In this document: positions 16,244 to 25,074 of the stretch, piece after piece
Numbering within the stretch: position 1 is the stretch's first letter
How the letters are laid out: each line of letters begins with the position of its first letter
Origin: Acidithiobacillus sp. AMEEHan
Lineage (GTDB): Bacteria > Pseudomonadota > Gammaproteobacteria > Acidithiobacillales > Acidithiobacillaceae
DNA length: 64,000 nucleotides
Direction of reading: 5' to 3'
Assembly (NCBI RefSeq): GCF_030996345.1
Contig: NZ_CP118747.1
Coordinates: 1,672,001-1,736,000, forward strand
Notes under the pieces: model-generated
Seen by the model: only the letters and a program-made list of their open reading frames with translations
Databases searched by the model: none
What the model was told of the DNA's origin: nothing
Position numbers and translations under genes: made by a program

Positions 16244-18079
16244 TCACGCGGTATTGCTAAGCTCTGCCTCCTTCGCTTCGAGCGCCTCCCAACGCCCATA
16301 GGCGGCCTCCAGCTCGGCGCTGATGCGCGCCGCTTCCGCCTGTAGGGCCATGGCTTTTTCGCTGCTTTGATAGGTCTCGGGCTGGCCCAACATTGCTGCC
16401 AGTTCCGTCTGTTCCTGCTCCAGGGCCTCGATCCGTGCCGGCAACTCGTCCAGTTCCTTGCGTTCGCGCATGCTCAGAGATCGGGGCCGCCGTGCTGCTC
16501 GCTGTGGCTTGGCCCCGCCCTGGTCTTTGGCTTTTTCGGCGTTGCTCGGGGTTTGTTGCGTCGCCTGCCAGGCGAGAAACTCCTGATGCCCGCCAGCGGT
16601 GTTCAGCCAGCGACCATTCCCCAGGCTGATGATGCTTTGGGTGACGACATGATCGAGAAAATCCCGGTCGTGAGAAACCAGCAGGACAGTGCCAGGAAAG
16701 GCCAACAGACGATCCTCCAGAACCTCCAGACTTTCCAGGTCGAGGTCGTTGGTGGGCTCGTCCAGGACCAGGATGTTGGCAGGCCTGGCAAAGAGACGGG
16801 CGAGAAGCAGACGGGCCCGTTCCCCGCCAGAAAGGCCCTTCACCAGACCACGGGCACGATCCGGCGCAAAGAGGAAATCTTGAAGGTAGCCTAGTACATG
16901 TCTGCGCTCACCGTCGACCTCGATGAAGTCATTGCCATCGGCAATCACATCGACGACCCGCGTCTCTGGGTCGAGCTGCTCGCGCAGCTGATCGAAATAA
17001 GCGATGGATTGCCGCGTGCCGAGACGAACGCTACCCGAGTCCGGCTGCAATTCTCCCAGCAAAAGGCGCAGCAGGGTGGTCTTGCCGGCGCCATTGGGGC
17101 CGATGATCCCCACCCGGTCACCCCGTTCGATGCGGGTGGAAAAGTTGCGCAGGATCTGCTGCTCGCCCAGACGCAAAGAAATGCTATCGAGTTCGGCGAC
17201 GAGATTGCCCGAGCGCTCGGATTGCTGGATATGAATTTGCGCTTCGCCAATCCGGCCACGCCGGCTCTTGCGTTCCTCACGCAACTGTTCCAGGCGGCGC
17301 AATCGGCCCTGATTGCGTTTGGCGCGGGCCTTGACCCCCTGCCGCAGCCACGCCTCTTCACTCGCCAGTTGCTGTTCGAGGCGCCCAAGATCGGCTTCCT
17401 CGGCGGCGAGCAGCTCCTCCTTGCGCTGCTGATAGATGGAAAACCGGCCGGGAAAGCTGCGCAGCTTGCCGCGGTCGAGCTCGACGATGCGAGTAGACAG
17501 AGACTCCAGAAAGCGGCGGTCATGCGTCACGAAGAACAGGGTGCCGCGATAGCGTAACAGGGTTTTTTCCAGAGCCTCGATACCCGCCAGATCCATGTGA
17601 TTGGTGGGTTCGTCCAGAAACAGTAGTTCTGCTCCGTGGATCAGGGTACTGGCGATGGCTACGCGCTTTTTCTGCCCCCCGGATAAACCCTGGATCTGGC
17701 GCTCACGCGGAAGTTCGAGGCTGTCGCAAAGCGCCTCGACCCGCGCCGGAAGGGTCCATCGTTCTGGTGCATCGTCGTGCAGGGCCTCACTGCCGGCGCT
17801 ATCCTGGGGGCTGGCCAGCAGGTACTCAAAAACGGTCTGCTGCTCCGCAAGCTCGGGCTCCTGTGGCAAAAACGCGCGTCGCAGAGCGGGGTCAATCCAT
17901 AACCTACCCCCGTCCAGCAAATATTGTCCGGCGAGTGCCGCAAGCAAGGTGGACTTGCCTTCACCATTACGGCCAATCAGACCGATGCGCTCGCCAGCTT
18001 CGGCGCGCAGATCGGCGTGGTCCAATAGTACCCTGCCGCCCCACTCAATGAGGGCATCATGCAACTCCAGAACGGGCAA
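16244..18079 (-). CDS. uup: ABC-F ATPase Uup
   Basis: About 611 residues: two ABC domains with Walker A GRNGEGKST and GPNGAGKTT, signatures LSGGQKKR and LSGGERAR, and Walker B LLFLDEPTNHMD and ILVLDEPTNDLD. These are joined by the charged ABC-F linker (near QLASEEAWLRQGVKARAKRNQ) and followed by a C-terminal coiled coil of about 90 residues typical of Uup. No membrane domains, so it is a cytoplasmic translation/replication-stress factor. I prefer the TTG at 18079 because AGGGAGGG lies seven bases upstream; the frame stays open to a TTG at 18115 without a ribosome site. Confidence 0.88.
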   Translation of the reverse strand: MPVLELHDALIEWGGRVLLDHADLRAEAGERIGLIGRNGEGKSTLLAALAGQYLLDGGRLWIDPALRRAFLPQEPELAEQQTVFEYLLASPQDSAGSEALHDDAPERWTLPARVEALCDSLELPRERQIQGLSGGQKKRVAIASTLIHGAELLFLDEPTNHMDLAGIEALEKTLLRYRGTLFFVTHDRRFLESLSTRIVELDRGKLRSFPGRFSIYQQRKEELLAAEEADLGRLEQQLASEEAWLRQGVKARAKRNQGRLRRLEQLREERKSRRGRIGEAQIHIQQSERSGNLVAELDSISLRLGEQQILRNFSTRIERGDRVGIIGPNGAGKTTLLRLLLGELQPDSGSVRLGTRQSIAYFDQLREQLDPETRVVDVIADGNDFIEVDGERRHVLGYLQDFLFAPDRARGLVKGLSGGERARLLLARLFARPANILVLDEPTNDLDLESLEVLEDRLLAFPGTVLLVSHDRDFLDHVVTQSIISLGNGRWLNTAGGHQEFLAWQATQQTPSNAEKAKDQGGAKPQRAARRPRSLSMRERKELDELPARIEALEQEQTELAAMLGQPETYQSSEKAMALQAEAARISAELEAAYGRWEALEAKEAELSNTA

Positions 18080-18158
18080 GACGTTACCCTCCCTTTTTAC
18101 CAGACCGACAGCCAAGCTTAGGGGAGGGCAATAGGCCCCGACAAGGGCCGGACGCCGT

Positions 18159-18512
18159 TCAGCTTACCAGACGCAGAGTCAGTGGGTAGCGGTAGGCCTC
18201 GCCACTGCTGGTCTTTACCGCCGCCAGAATGCAGAACACCAGATTAATGATGAGGAGAATCGGAAAAACCAACAGACCGATCAGTAACGAACTGAGAATC
18301 GTGGCAATCACGTAGCCAATCAGCATGGTGATCTGGAAATTCAAGGCTTCTTTCAGTTGGCCCAGCAGCCAGGCATTCGCCTCCTGCTTTTTTAGCAGAT
18401 AGACAATCAACGAGGGAAGAAAACCAAAGAGGATACCACCCGCATGAACGAGCGTGGCAATGTTGCGATCTTCATTGGAATTTTCCGGCAAAGCGACGGC
18501 AGACTCAGACAT
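18159..18512 (-). CDS. DUF4870 family membrane protein
   Basis: 117 residues with three hydrophobic segments (FLPSLIVYLL, the FQITMLIGYVIATILSSLLI stretch, and ILLIINLVFCILAAV). The NEDRNIATLVHAGGILFGF start and the ANAWLLGQLKEALNFQ loop are standard for DUF4870. The ATG at 18512 has AAGGAG upstream. Family function is unknown. Confidence 0.8.
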   Translation of the reverse strand: MSESAVALPENSNEDRNIATLVHAGGILFGFLPSLIVYLLKKQEANAWLLGQLKEALNFQITMLIGYVIATILSSLLIGLLVFPILLIINLVFCILAAVKTSSGEAYRYPLTLRLVS

Positions 18513-18647
18513 GTGACGCTCCTTTGTGTAAGTTCTGAAAAATTATATTGTTGCTGAGAGTGCTTGTCTATCTCCTCGTATGGATCTCCAGGCGTTGGCT
18601 ATCCAAACGGGTTCCGTTGGGGATTATGAAGAGGTTATCATCTGCAT

Positions 18648-19549
18648 ATGGTCAGCAAGATTTTCAGTCCAGCGCAAATCGCCTATCTGCAGCTGCTTGA
18701 GGTAGCCCTCCCGGAGGTCATGGAGGGGCAGTCGGTATCTCTGCAGCAGGATCTTCATTCGCCGCCGGCTGCCCGCTTGCCAGACATAGCAGCCGCGCCC
18801 CCCGTGAGGAGGATTGAGGACATCCCAGAGCTTTCTGCGGAGGATCCTTTGGCCAACGTCGACACAGGGCCGCAGTCGCCAGCAATCCAAGCGGTTGAAG
18901 CCGCGGCGTTCGTGGATTTACCACCCCCCCAGAGGATGGTCGGGTCGAACGCATCGCGCGTATGGACTGGTCCGTGCTCGAGGCCAGCATCCATGCCTGT
19001 CGCGCCTGTAGTCTGGGCGAAACACGAAAAAATGCCGTTGTTGGTGCGGGGACCCGGCCAAGTCCCTGGCTTTTTGTAGGGGAAGCGCCCGGGGCCGAGG
19101 AAGATCGCCGGGGCGAGGCATTCGTCGGACGTGGCGGTCAGCTTCTCGACGCCATGCTCGGGGCGATGGGACTGAGTCGGCGGGAGCAGGTCTACATCGC
19201 GAATGTTTTGAAATGCCGCCCGCCGCAGAATCGCGACCCTCTCGGACCCGAGGTGCGCTCTTGCTTGCCCTTTCTACAGCGCCAGATTGCCCTGCTGCAA
19301 CCGCGCATCATCGTCGCTATGGGACGCTTCGCCGCGCAGAGTCTCCTGCAGAACGCCGAGCCCCTTGCCAGTCTGCGCGGGGTCGTACAACGCTATGGCG
19401 ACATTCCCCTCATCGTCACCTATCACCCAGCCTATTTGCTGCGCAATCCGATTGAGAAACGGAAGGTCTGGGAAGACCTCAAACTGGCTTTGCAAACCTA
19501 TGCAGACTTGCCACAGGGCAGCGATGCCAAAGCATCGGCCACGGAGTAG
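18648..19549 (+). pseudogene. Type-4 (Fe-S) uracil-DNA glycosylase, one frameshift
   Basis: The start (ATG 18648) encodes the N-terminal extension usual in proteobacterial members (FSPAQIAYLQLLEV) and a Pro-rich linker. The frame shifts at a run of seven C at 18924-18930; one extra C gives DLPPPPEDGRVERIARMDW and joins it to the catalytic frame. That part holds Cys ligands in CRACSLG, the active loop GEAPGAEEDRRGEAFVGRGG, VLKCRPPQNRDP with another Cys, and the TYHPAYLLR motif. Restored length is 300 residues. It removes uracil, important for a heat- or acid-stressed genome. A short product could start at ATG 18962 with most of the catalytic domain. The break is probably a consensus error. Confidence 0.8.
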
Positions 19550-20439
19550 CTTGGCCGCCAGCCCAATTCCTTGTCGGCGCGCTGACAGTTCACGATCAAG
19601 GGGTATTGTAAGCCCAGCAGCCAGCCTGGATCCCCCAAGCGCCGGGTGAAGGGGCGCAGTCTTTGATGCAGCCAGTGTAGTTGCTGCGGGCTGATTGGAA
19701 GTTGCCACCGTCGAGGAATTTGTGACCAGGCCACAGGCTCGCGCGCGGCGATGTTGAAGGCCCCATGCGCGCGCCGTTCCCAGGCGGCTAGGATGGCGGC
19801 AGCGGCATCTTCCTCATGCAGACATTGAATCGGCAGGTCGGGATTGGGGAGCTGCAGGCCAATCGGTGAGCAGGCAATGGCATTCACCAGAGGCTGGGCA
19901 TGTCGGCCGACGATGGCGTGCAGACGCAGCCGGCTGAGTCGCAATTCTGGATGACGCAGGCTATGTTCCTGCATCAGCGCTTCGATATCCGCCTTGTCTT
20001 CTGCATAGGCAAAGCCAGGTGGTGGGCGCAATGGCTGGTCCTCGCTCATGCTTTCCGGATTCTCCGGCCAGGCACCGTATGCCGCGACACTACTGCTGTA
20101 TACAAAGCGTTCGACGCCGGCGGAGCTTGCCGCTTCGAGCAAACGCCGGGTGCCCTCGCGATTGATTGTGGCCATCTCTGCCCGCCAGCGGCGCTGCCAA
20201 CCAATCCGTGGACTGAGTACGACAAAAGCGAGATGGATGATGCTGTCCACACCCGCCAGAATGGGTTGCCAGTCCACTGTACGCAAGTCATCTTGTCGCC
20301 ATTGCAGGCGTGGGTGCCGCATCGTGGCGGGTCGGCGATCGAAGGCGATGATCTCGGCCCTGTCTGGATGCTCCAGCAGGCGCGGTAGCAGGACACTTGC
20401 CGTATGGCCCGCTGCCCCCGTAAGCAGGATACAGCTCAT
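19498..20439 (-). CDS. NAD-dependent epimerase/dehydratase family protein
   Basis: 313 residues, an extended SDR: N-terminal LLTGAAGHTASVL cofactor motif, Ser/Tyr/Lys catalytic set in VYSSSVAAYG and FAYAEDKAD, and a substrate domain after about residue 190. The 3' end overlaps the convergent uracil-DNA glycosylase by 52 bases. The start overlaps the end of the luciferase-like gene by four bases (ATGA), so the two are coupled. Substrate unknown; a nucleotide-sugar or similar is typical. Confidence 0.8.
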   Translation of the reverse strand: MSCILLTGAAGHTASVLLPRLLEHPDRAEIIAFDRRPATMRHPRLQWRQDDLRTVDWQPILAGVDSIIHLAFVVLSPRIGWQRRWRAEMATINREGTRRLLEAASSAGVERFVYSSSVAAYGAWPENPESMSEDQPLRPPPGFAYAEDKADIEALMQEHSLRHPELRLSRLRLHAIVGRHAQPLVNAIACSPIGLQLPNPDLPIQCLHEEDAAAAILAAWERRAHGAFNIAAREPVAWSQIPRRWQLPISPQQLHWLHQRLRPFTRRLGDPGWLLGLQYPLIVNCQRADKELGWRPSYSVADALASLPCGKSA

Positions 20440-21521
20440 GCCGCGTCGGCGCGAGAGTCGTTCAGCGCGGGCAACACCTCTTTGGCCAACAACTCGAGGG
20501 AACGTCGGGTGACGGAGGAGGGGACCATTCCCGCGCCAACCGCTAAGAGCAGACGATCCACCCCGGCGCGGGCGTAGCGCGCCAATCCCTTACGGCACTG
20601 CTCCGGATTGCCTACTACCACCATCCCCATACTTTCCAGAAGTTTCAGGGTGAGCCCTCTACGCAGCAGGGGCTCGAGAAAGCCGAGGCGATGGTAGAAT
20701 TCATAGCTCTCGCGCAATTGCGCCAAGACCGGCCGGGTTTGATCGAGTAGCCGCTGGTAATACCAGGTAAAGCCCTCGGCCAGCTGGCGCGCCTCTGCGG
20801 CATCCTCTAGGCAGAGGCAACCGATGGTCATGGCAAAGCGGGGGTTGAAGCCCGGTTTCTGGGCGTAGGCGCTGCCTTGTACCCCACGTCGATAGGCCTT
20901 GAGGTCCTGCTTGATGAGAAACCAGGGTTTGAAGGGGCCACTCAGCACCCCGATGCCTTCCTCCGCCGCCCATCGAAAGGTCTGTGGACTGACCGCCGCC
21001 ACCCAGAGGGGCGGGTGGGGTTGCTGCACCGGCTTGGGAAGGATGTCGATGCCGTCGAGCTGGTAGAGCTTGCCCTGATGCTGCACCGGCCCGCTGCCGG
21101 CAGCGCGCAGAATCGCTAGGCCCTCCTGCAAATGGGCGCGGCTGTCGGCCATCTCGGCGCCAAAAATCGCATATTCCCGGGGCGAAAAGCCACGGCCAAT
21201 GCCGACTTCGAGGCGGCCATTGCTGAGAATGTCCAGTGCAGCCACGCGCTCGGCTACTCGCACGGCATGGTTGTAGGGCAGAGCAATCACCGCATGCCCT
21301 AGGCGCAAGCGCTGGGTACGCTGGCTTGCGGCGGCAAGAAAGAGTTCTGGCGCGCTCGAGTGGGAGTATTCGCGCATGAAGTGGTGCTCCACCAGCCAGG
21401 CACCGTGAAAACCGAGCTGGTCCGCCAGTACGAGTTCGTCCAAGGTTTCGTGATAGACTTGCGCTTCGCTACGAGGGAGATGGTTGGGTACCGCCAATTC
21501 GTAGAAGAGATCCACCTGCAT
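20436..21521 (-). CDS. LLM-class flavin-dependent oxidoreductase
   Basis: About 361 residues with a luciferase-like TIM barrel: ELVLADQLGFHGAWLVEHHF near the N-terminus, LRLGHAVIALPYNHAVRVAE, LDILSNGRLEVGIGRGFSP, and the C-terminal NPEQCRKGLARYARAGVDRLL. It is an FMNH2/F420-type monooxygenase or reductase acting in the cytosol. The ATG at 21521 begins the conserved MQVDLFYEL; an upstream in-frame extension is not supported. Divergent from a small gene at 21537. Confidence 0.82.
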   Translation of the reverse strand: MQVDLFYELAVPNHLPRSEAQVYHETLDELVLADQLGFHGAWLVEHHFMREYSHSSAPELFLAAASQRTQRLRLGHAVIALPYNHAVRVAERVAALDILSNGRLEVGIGRGFSPREYAIFGAEMADSRAHLQEGLAILRAAGSGPVQHQGKLYQLDGIDILPKPVQQPHPPLWVAAVSPQTFRWAAEEGIGVLSGPFKPWFLIKQDLKAYRRGVQGSAYAQKPGFNPRFAMTIGCLCLEDAAEARQLAEGFTWYYQRLLDQTRPVLAQLRESYEFYHRLGFLEPLLRRGLTLKLLESMGMVVVGNPEQCRKGLARYARAGVDRLLLAVGAGMVPSSVTRRSLELLAKEVLPALNDSRADAA

Positions 21522-21536
21522 GATTCGGGAGACTCC

Positions 21537-21779
21537 ATGTCTGCACATACGCCACGACAGGTTGCCGAGCGTCTGGAAATCGCCATCCTAACATCAGAGC
21601 AAATGCGCCTGCACTGGATCGATGAACACGACCAGACCCATTACATGACCATCGTCCTGCCCCTGGCCATCGAAGAAAGAGAAGCGGCAGACTACCTTCG
21701 TTGCAAGGTACTCGAAGACGACGCCGAGGTTCTCGTCCGCATCGACCTGATTCAGAATCTCCCCACGCCCACCAAGTAG
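21537..21779 (+). CDS. Small hypothetical protein, possibly Rof-like
   Basis: 80 residues; ATG at 21537 with GGGAG seven bases upstream. The pattern RLEIAIL ... LHWIDEHDQTHYMTIVLPL ... LVRIDLIQ is reminiscent of the small beta-barrel Rho-binding antiterminators (Rof), but the match is weak and based on spacing only. It ends four bases before the convergent orn stop. Confidence 0.5.
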   Translation: MSAHTPRQVAERLEIAILTSEQMRLHWIDEHDQTHYMTIVLPLAIEEREAADYLRCKVLEDDAEVLVRIDLIQNLPTPTK

Positions 21780-21782
21780 GGC

Positions 21783-22358
21783 TCAGACAAAGTCGAGGGC
21801 TTCGCCGTCCCAGTCCGCCGCGCGCAGAATCGTCTGCCGGTAATAACGCAATTCCTCGATGGATTCGCGAATGTCACTCAGCGCCTCGTGGCGCTCGGAT
21901 TTTTTGAAGCGTGGTAGCTTGGGATACCAACGCGCACTGAGTTCCTTGAGGGTAGAGACGTCGATGAGCCGATAGTGAAAGAAACGTTCGAGCCTCGGCA
22001 TGTGCTGTGCCAGGAAGCGTCGATCCTGACAAACACTGTTGCCGCAGAGAGGGGAGGTCCCTGGGGTGACGTGGGCTTGCAAAAAGTCGAGGGTCTGGGA
22101 TTCCACCGCAGCGAGGTCGAGGCGGCTAGTACGTACGCGCTCGATCAAGCCCGATGCCCCGTGGGTGCGTTGGTTCCAGTCATCCATGGCGCGTAGCACG
22201 GACTCGTCATGATGCACCGCCAAGACCGGTCCCTCACAGATCACCCGCAGATCGTTGTCCGTCACGATGCTGGCGATTTCCAAGATCTGATCCTGCTGGG
22301 GATGCAACCCCGTCATCTCGAGATCGATCCAGACCAGGCGTTGACTCTTGGGGTCCAT
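21783..22358 (-). CDS. orn: Oligoribonuclease
   Basis: 191 residues, a DEDDh exonuclease: D and E in WIDLEMTGL, the middle Asp in RAMDDWN with a Cys-containing [11 protein letters not shown] segment, and the final H/D in [19 protein letters not shown]. It degrades 2-5-nt RNAs and pGpG in the cytoplasm. The ATG at 22358 has GAGGAG upstream. Confidence 0.93.
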   Translation of the reverse strand: MDPKSQRLVWIDLEMTGLHPQQDQILEIASIVTDNDLRVICEGPVLAVHHDESVLRAMDDWNQRTHGASGLIERVRTSRLDLAAVESQTLDFLQAHVTPGTSPLCGNSVCQDRRFLAQHMPRLERFFHYRLIDVSTLKELSARWYPKLPRFKKSERHEALSDIRESIEELRYYRQTILRAADWDGEALDFV

Positions 22359-22406
22359 GGGCTCTCCTCAGAAGTTCCTCGGCATGGTAGCATGGCAAAG
22401 CCCGAA

Positions 22407-22545
22407 CAAAAAAAGACGGGCGAAGTGCCCGTCTAATAGCCGCAAAACAACCGCTACAAACTTTTGAGGTCGCCGGTCTCTGCCGGGTTGCCGTATGGGT
22501 CACGCTCCGCCTCGATCCGAGATTTGGGTACCGCCCCCCTCTTAT
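22407..22545 (-). ncRNA. Candidate small RNA, copy 1 (upstream of orn)
   Basis: On the minus strand this interval ends in an intrinsic terminator and has no open frame. The 126 bases 22408-22533 align without gaps to 26893-27018 with about 16 differences by eye. Differences in the terminator hairpin fall only in the loop (acttc against atcct), and a CCGG...CCGG hairpin also varies only inside its loop, which suggests conserved structure. A similar AATATTCT(G/C)GAAACATTCTC block precedes both copies and may be the promoter. The 5' end cannot be fixed. I do not recognise an RNA family. Confidence 0.45.
22408..22433 (-). terminator. Intrinsic terminator of candidate sRNA copy 1
   Basis: Minus strand: gacgggc, five-base loop, gcccgtc, then seven T. 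Oriented leftward and located upstream of orn, so it ends a transcript that begins to the right, not orn itself. Confidence 0.85.
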
Positions 22546-22590
22546 TTCCTAGTATTGGCAGAGAATGTTTCCAGAATATTTCTGGTAGAG

Positions 22591-22943
22591 AGGGTGCTGC
22601 TGGCTACCCAATTCTGGATTTGCGGGCGCCCCGGCGCCATCGCCCTCGCCGTAAGAAGCACCGAGCTCAGGCCGTATAGTCCTCTGCGGTGCGGATGCTG
22701 TAGTGCAACGCCCTGATCCGGGTACGCACTCGGTCCAGGTGTTTGGGTGGGGACTTAGGGTTGGCTCGCTGATTTTAATCCGGGGAATATTAGGCTGTCC
22801 TAAATTTTTGAGCAGAGGTGGTTATGCTGCAGATACAGCATGTTGGCGCTGCTCTGTGTTGCGTTTGGCATTTGTAGTGCGCTAGTATGGTGAGGCATCA
22901 TTTATGTTGTCCCTCTTAATCAAGAGAGCTGACACCTGCTTTT
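22591..22943. other. Gene-free leader before the cassette array
   Basis: About 350 bases with no convincing frame. It contains an imperfect stem (atgctg/cagcat, 22824-22841) and AT-rich tracts nearer the first cassette gene, so promoter activity for the array is likely here. No integrase gene and no convincing attI site was found. Confidence 0.3.
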
Positions 22944-24014
22944 ATGGCCGAACTTAACCCAAGAACCTACTTCTTCCGTCCGAGCCGCTCGGGGGATGCG
23001 GAACCAGTTCTCAATCCGGCGCTCGTCGCTGTTAATGCATTTCGTGGCATCGAGACGACATTGGCTCTTGATACAAATGTCCTGATTGCGATGGAGCGCG
23101 TCGTGAAGGAGGGAAATAAAAATTCGTTACTCAAAAAATATGGTCTTCATAATCTCGTTGGTCTGCTTGACCGTTGCCCACCTAAAAGCATTTGCCTATC
23201 GCCCGGAATGGCATTTGACGAAATGCCACCAGCGCTTGCGGAGAAGTCTCGCTGGAACTACGAGGCATTCTGCTCCAAGCACTTGCCATCATTTACTGAC
23301 ACCCCCAATTGCATTCATAAGACCTTTGTCGGGAAAGATAGCAACTACGGCTATCTCGATCTAGAGCCTGTCGCCCAAGCGTTTCTAGCAATTCCGTTTG
23401 TCGCCCTTCTTTACCTAAATATTGTCGACAAGCATTTTTCTGGGAGTCCAATCCAGAAGTTCAAAGAGTGTCTCCGTCGCCTTAGTGACGACCTCGATAT
23501 GTTGAGCGCCAAGGAAATTGAAATTGCCAAGTACTGTTTCGCTGAACCGCCCGCCGCAGCTACAGAGACAATTCGACTTAGAAAGCTGCTTCGTGCTAAT
23601 TTTCTTAAGACCAAAGATAACAAGGCCGTTTATACCTACGACGAAGCAATGGCAGTGGCATTCAATGGTGCTTGTGATCTTACGCTAATCAACTTCGCCA
23701 ATGTGGCGCAAACCAAAGGTCTCGACGGAGTGCAACAAGATTGCCGGATAGCTACTCGTGACAAGAAGCTTTTCGAGTTTTCGAAAATCTCGCATTATCT
23801 CGATCTGGGTGGAGAGGCCGGAAAGTTTGCGGTAGCCACCATATTGCCGGAGAATGCCAACGACGGATACTGGCAAGAGGCAGCTGATGCACAACAGTCT
23901 CTCGGGTTAAGTCGGATGCCCCGCCATCTTACGAGAGAGATCGACGTGCTCTCTTATCCCGCAATCGCAAGAGTTGCAATTGATGAGGTGGCTCGTGTTT
24001 TCCAAAATGCATAA
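22944..24014 (+). CDS. PIN-like domain protein (first integron cassette)
   Basis: 356 residues. PIN-like nuclease features are D43 in LALDTNVLIAM, an acidic residue in the second motif (FDE, about residue 93), D245 in NGACDLTLINF, and D273 in the ATRDKKLFEF strand. The middle, with long hydrophobic and helical segments (AFLAIPFVALLYLNI), and the C-terminal third match nothing I know. Its stop codon lies inside an attC site, the normal arrangement for an integron cassette gene. Codon use is more AT-rich than in the flanking core genes. Likely a metal-dependent RNase; a defence or toxin role is inference from context. Confidence 0.65.
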   Translation: MAELNPRTYFFRPSRSGDAEPVLNPALVAVNAFRGIETTLALDTNVLIAMERVVKEGNKNSLLKKYGLHNLVGLLDRCPPKSICLSPGMAFDEMPPALAEKSRWNYEAFCSKHLPSFTDTPNCIHKTFVGKDSNYGYLDLEPVAQAFLAIPFVALLYLNIVDKHFSGSPIQKFKECLRRLSDDLDMLSAKEIEIAKYCFAEPPAAATETIRLRKLLRANFLKTKDNKAVYTYDEAMAVAFNGACDLTLINFANVAQTKGLDGVQQDCRIATRDKKLFEFSKISHYLDLGGEAGKFAVATILPENANDGYWQEAADAQQSLGLSRMPRHLTREIDVLSYPAIARVAIDEVARVFQNA

Positions 24015-24076
24015 CCCAGAAGTCGAGCGGACCTGCGCAAAAAGTCGCGCAAGGCCGTTGAATTCAGACGTTAGGC
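24009..24076 (+). repeat. attC recombination site 1
   Basis: Begins GCATAAC (fits RYYYAAC) and ends GTTAGGC (fits GTTRRRY), 68 bases apart, with imperfect inner inverted arms (cggacctgcgc/gcgcaaggccg). It overlaps the stop of the upstream gene and sits 16 bases before the next start. Confidence 0.75.
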
Positions 24077-24092
24077 GTCGCTAGGAACCTTC

Positions 24093-24998
24093 ATGCCAAT
24101 CGGAAAGTCGATCCGCATCTATCTGGCCGATGCCACCGTTTCAGGTATCCGGTACGCGGAGGTGGTGAACTGGACAGGCCATGCCGTCGCGTGTCCCCGC
24201 AATAGATTGGGCGACCTCTCCGCCTGGCCAGAGACGGTCAAACCTGGTGTCTATTTCCTCTTTGAGGCTCGTCTAGGTGACACTAAGCCGCTTGCATACA
24301 TCGGCGAGTCGGAGAACGTAGTCGGCCGTCTCACGAGTCACGATCGAGAGAAGGATTTCTGGAACGAGGCTGTGCTTTTCACCAGCAAAGACGAGAACCT
24401 CACAAAAGCACACGTCAAGTTCCTTGAGGCCACCTTAGTGGGCCTCGCAAGGCAGGCTGACCGATACGACTTGGAGAATGGAAACACACCCCCCGAGTCA
24501 AGTCTTCCTCGAGCGGACCGGGACGCGATGGCGGAGTTCACCGAGAACATCCGCATGGTTCTCGGTACGCTCGGCTACCCGATACTCGAGCCACTCATTA
24601 GGCAAAGCGTTAGGCCATCCCGGCCAGAGGCGACCACGCCGCCAAACTCGGCCCCCAATCCTGGCTTGCTTGACCTCGTCTTCAGGGTCAACAACCTGGT
24701 TGCCCATGGCACGGTGACAGATGAAGGGTTTGTCCTCAAGAAGGGTTCGCAAGTCTCGCGCAACAACACCGATAGTGCCGCGGCCCGTGTCGTCAAGACC
24801 AAAGAACAACTGCTTGCGGACGGTCGACTCAAGTCAGAGGGCGACCACTTGGTACTACAGGAGGACTTCCTCCTCAGTTCATCAAGCTACGCTGCGGTGC
24901 TCGTAGCGGGCACTTCTAGGAGCGGACCTCAAAGCTGGCTTACCGCGGACGGCCGAACTCTAAAGGCAATCGAGGACGCCGCGATTGGCGACGCCTAA
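24093..24998 (+). CDS. GIY-YIG nuclease with C-terminal DUF4357
   Basis: 301 residues. GIY-YIG core: GVY at residues 52-54, YIG at 69-71 in AYIGESENVVGRL, Arg 79 and the metal-binding Glu 112 in KFLEATLV, all expected catalytic residues. The C-terminal 60 residues (SSSYAAVLVAG ... PQSWLTADGRTLKAIE) form DUF4357, which is regularly paired with this nuclease domain. Expected to nick or cut DNA in the cytosol. It is cassette 2 of the array and its stop lies inside attC 2. It could be a restriction-like defence protein; no methylase partner is present. Confidence 0.82.
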   Translation: MPIGKSIRIYLADATVSGIRYAEVVNWTGHAVACPRNRLGDLSAWPETVKPGVYFLFEARLGDTKPLAYIGESENVVGRLTSHDREKDFWNEAVLFTSKDENLTKAHVKFLEATLVGLARQADRYDLENGNTPPESSLPRADRDAMAEFTENIRMVLGTLGYPILEPLIRQSVRPSRPEATTPPNSAPNPGLLDLVFRVNNLVAHGTVTDEGFVLKKGSQVSRNNTDSAAARVVKTKEQLLADGRLKSEGDHLVLQEDFLLSSSSYAAVLVAGTSRSGPQSWLTADGRTLKAIEDAAIGDA

Positions 24999-25071
24999 CC
25001 CTTCGTGGCACCCGATGTGCCGCAAGCAGCTTCGCCGCTTGCGGCACATCGGGTGAACTCAAACGTTGGGC
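24993..25071 (+). repeat. attC recombination site 2
   Basis: GCCTAAC to GTTGGGC, 79 bases, with a long near-perfect internal stem (cccgatgtgccgcaagc paired with gcttgcggcacatcggg around cagcttcgcc). This is a textbook attC fold. The next start codon is four bases after it. Confidence 0.88.
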
Positions 25072-25074
25072 ATC

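Noticed and set aside
18901-18961. Programmed frameshift in the uracil-DNA glycosylase
   Set aside because: The C-run alone has no downstream stimulatory structure that I can see, and the same single-base loss occurs in three other places in the window. An assembly error is simpler.
22824-22841. attI site upstream of the first cassette
   Set aside because: Only a 6-bp stem (atgctg/cagcat) was found, with no GTTRRRY core in the right place and no integrase gene nearby.
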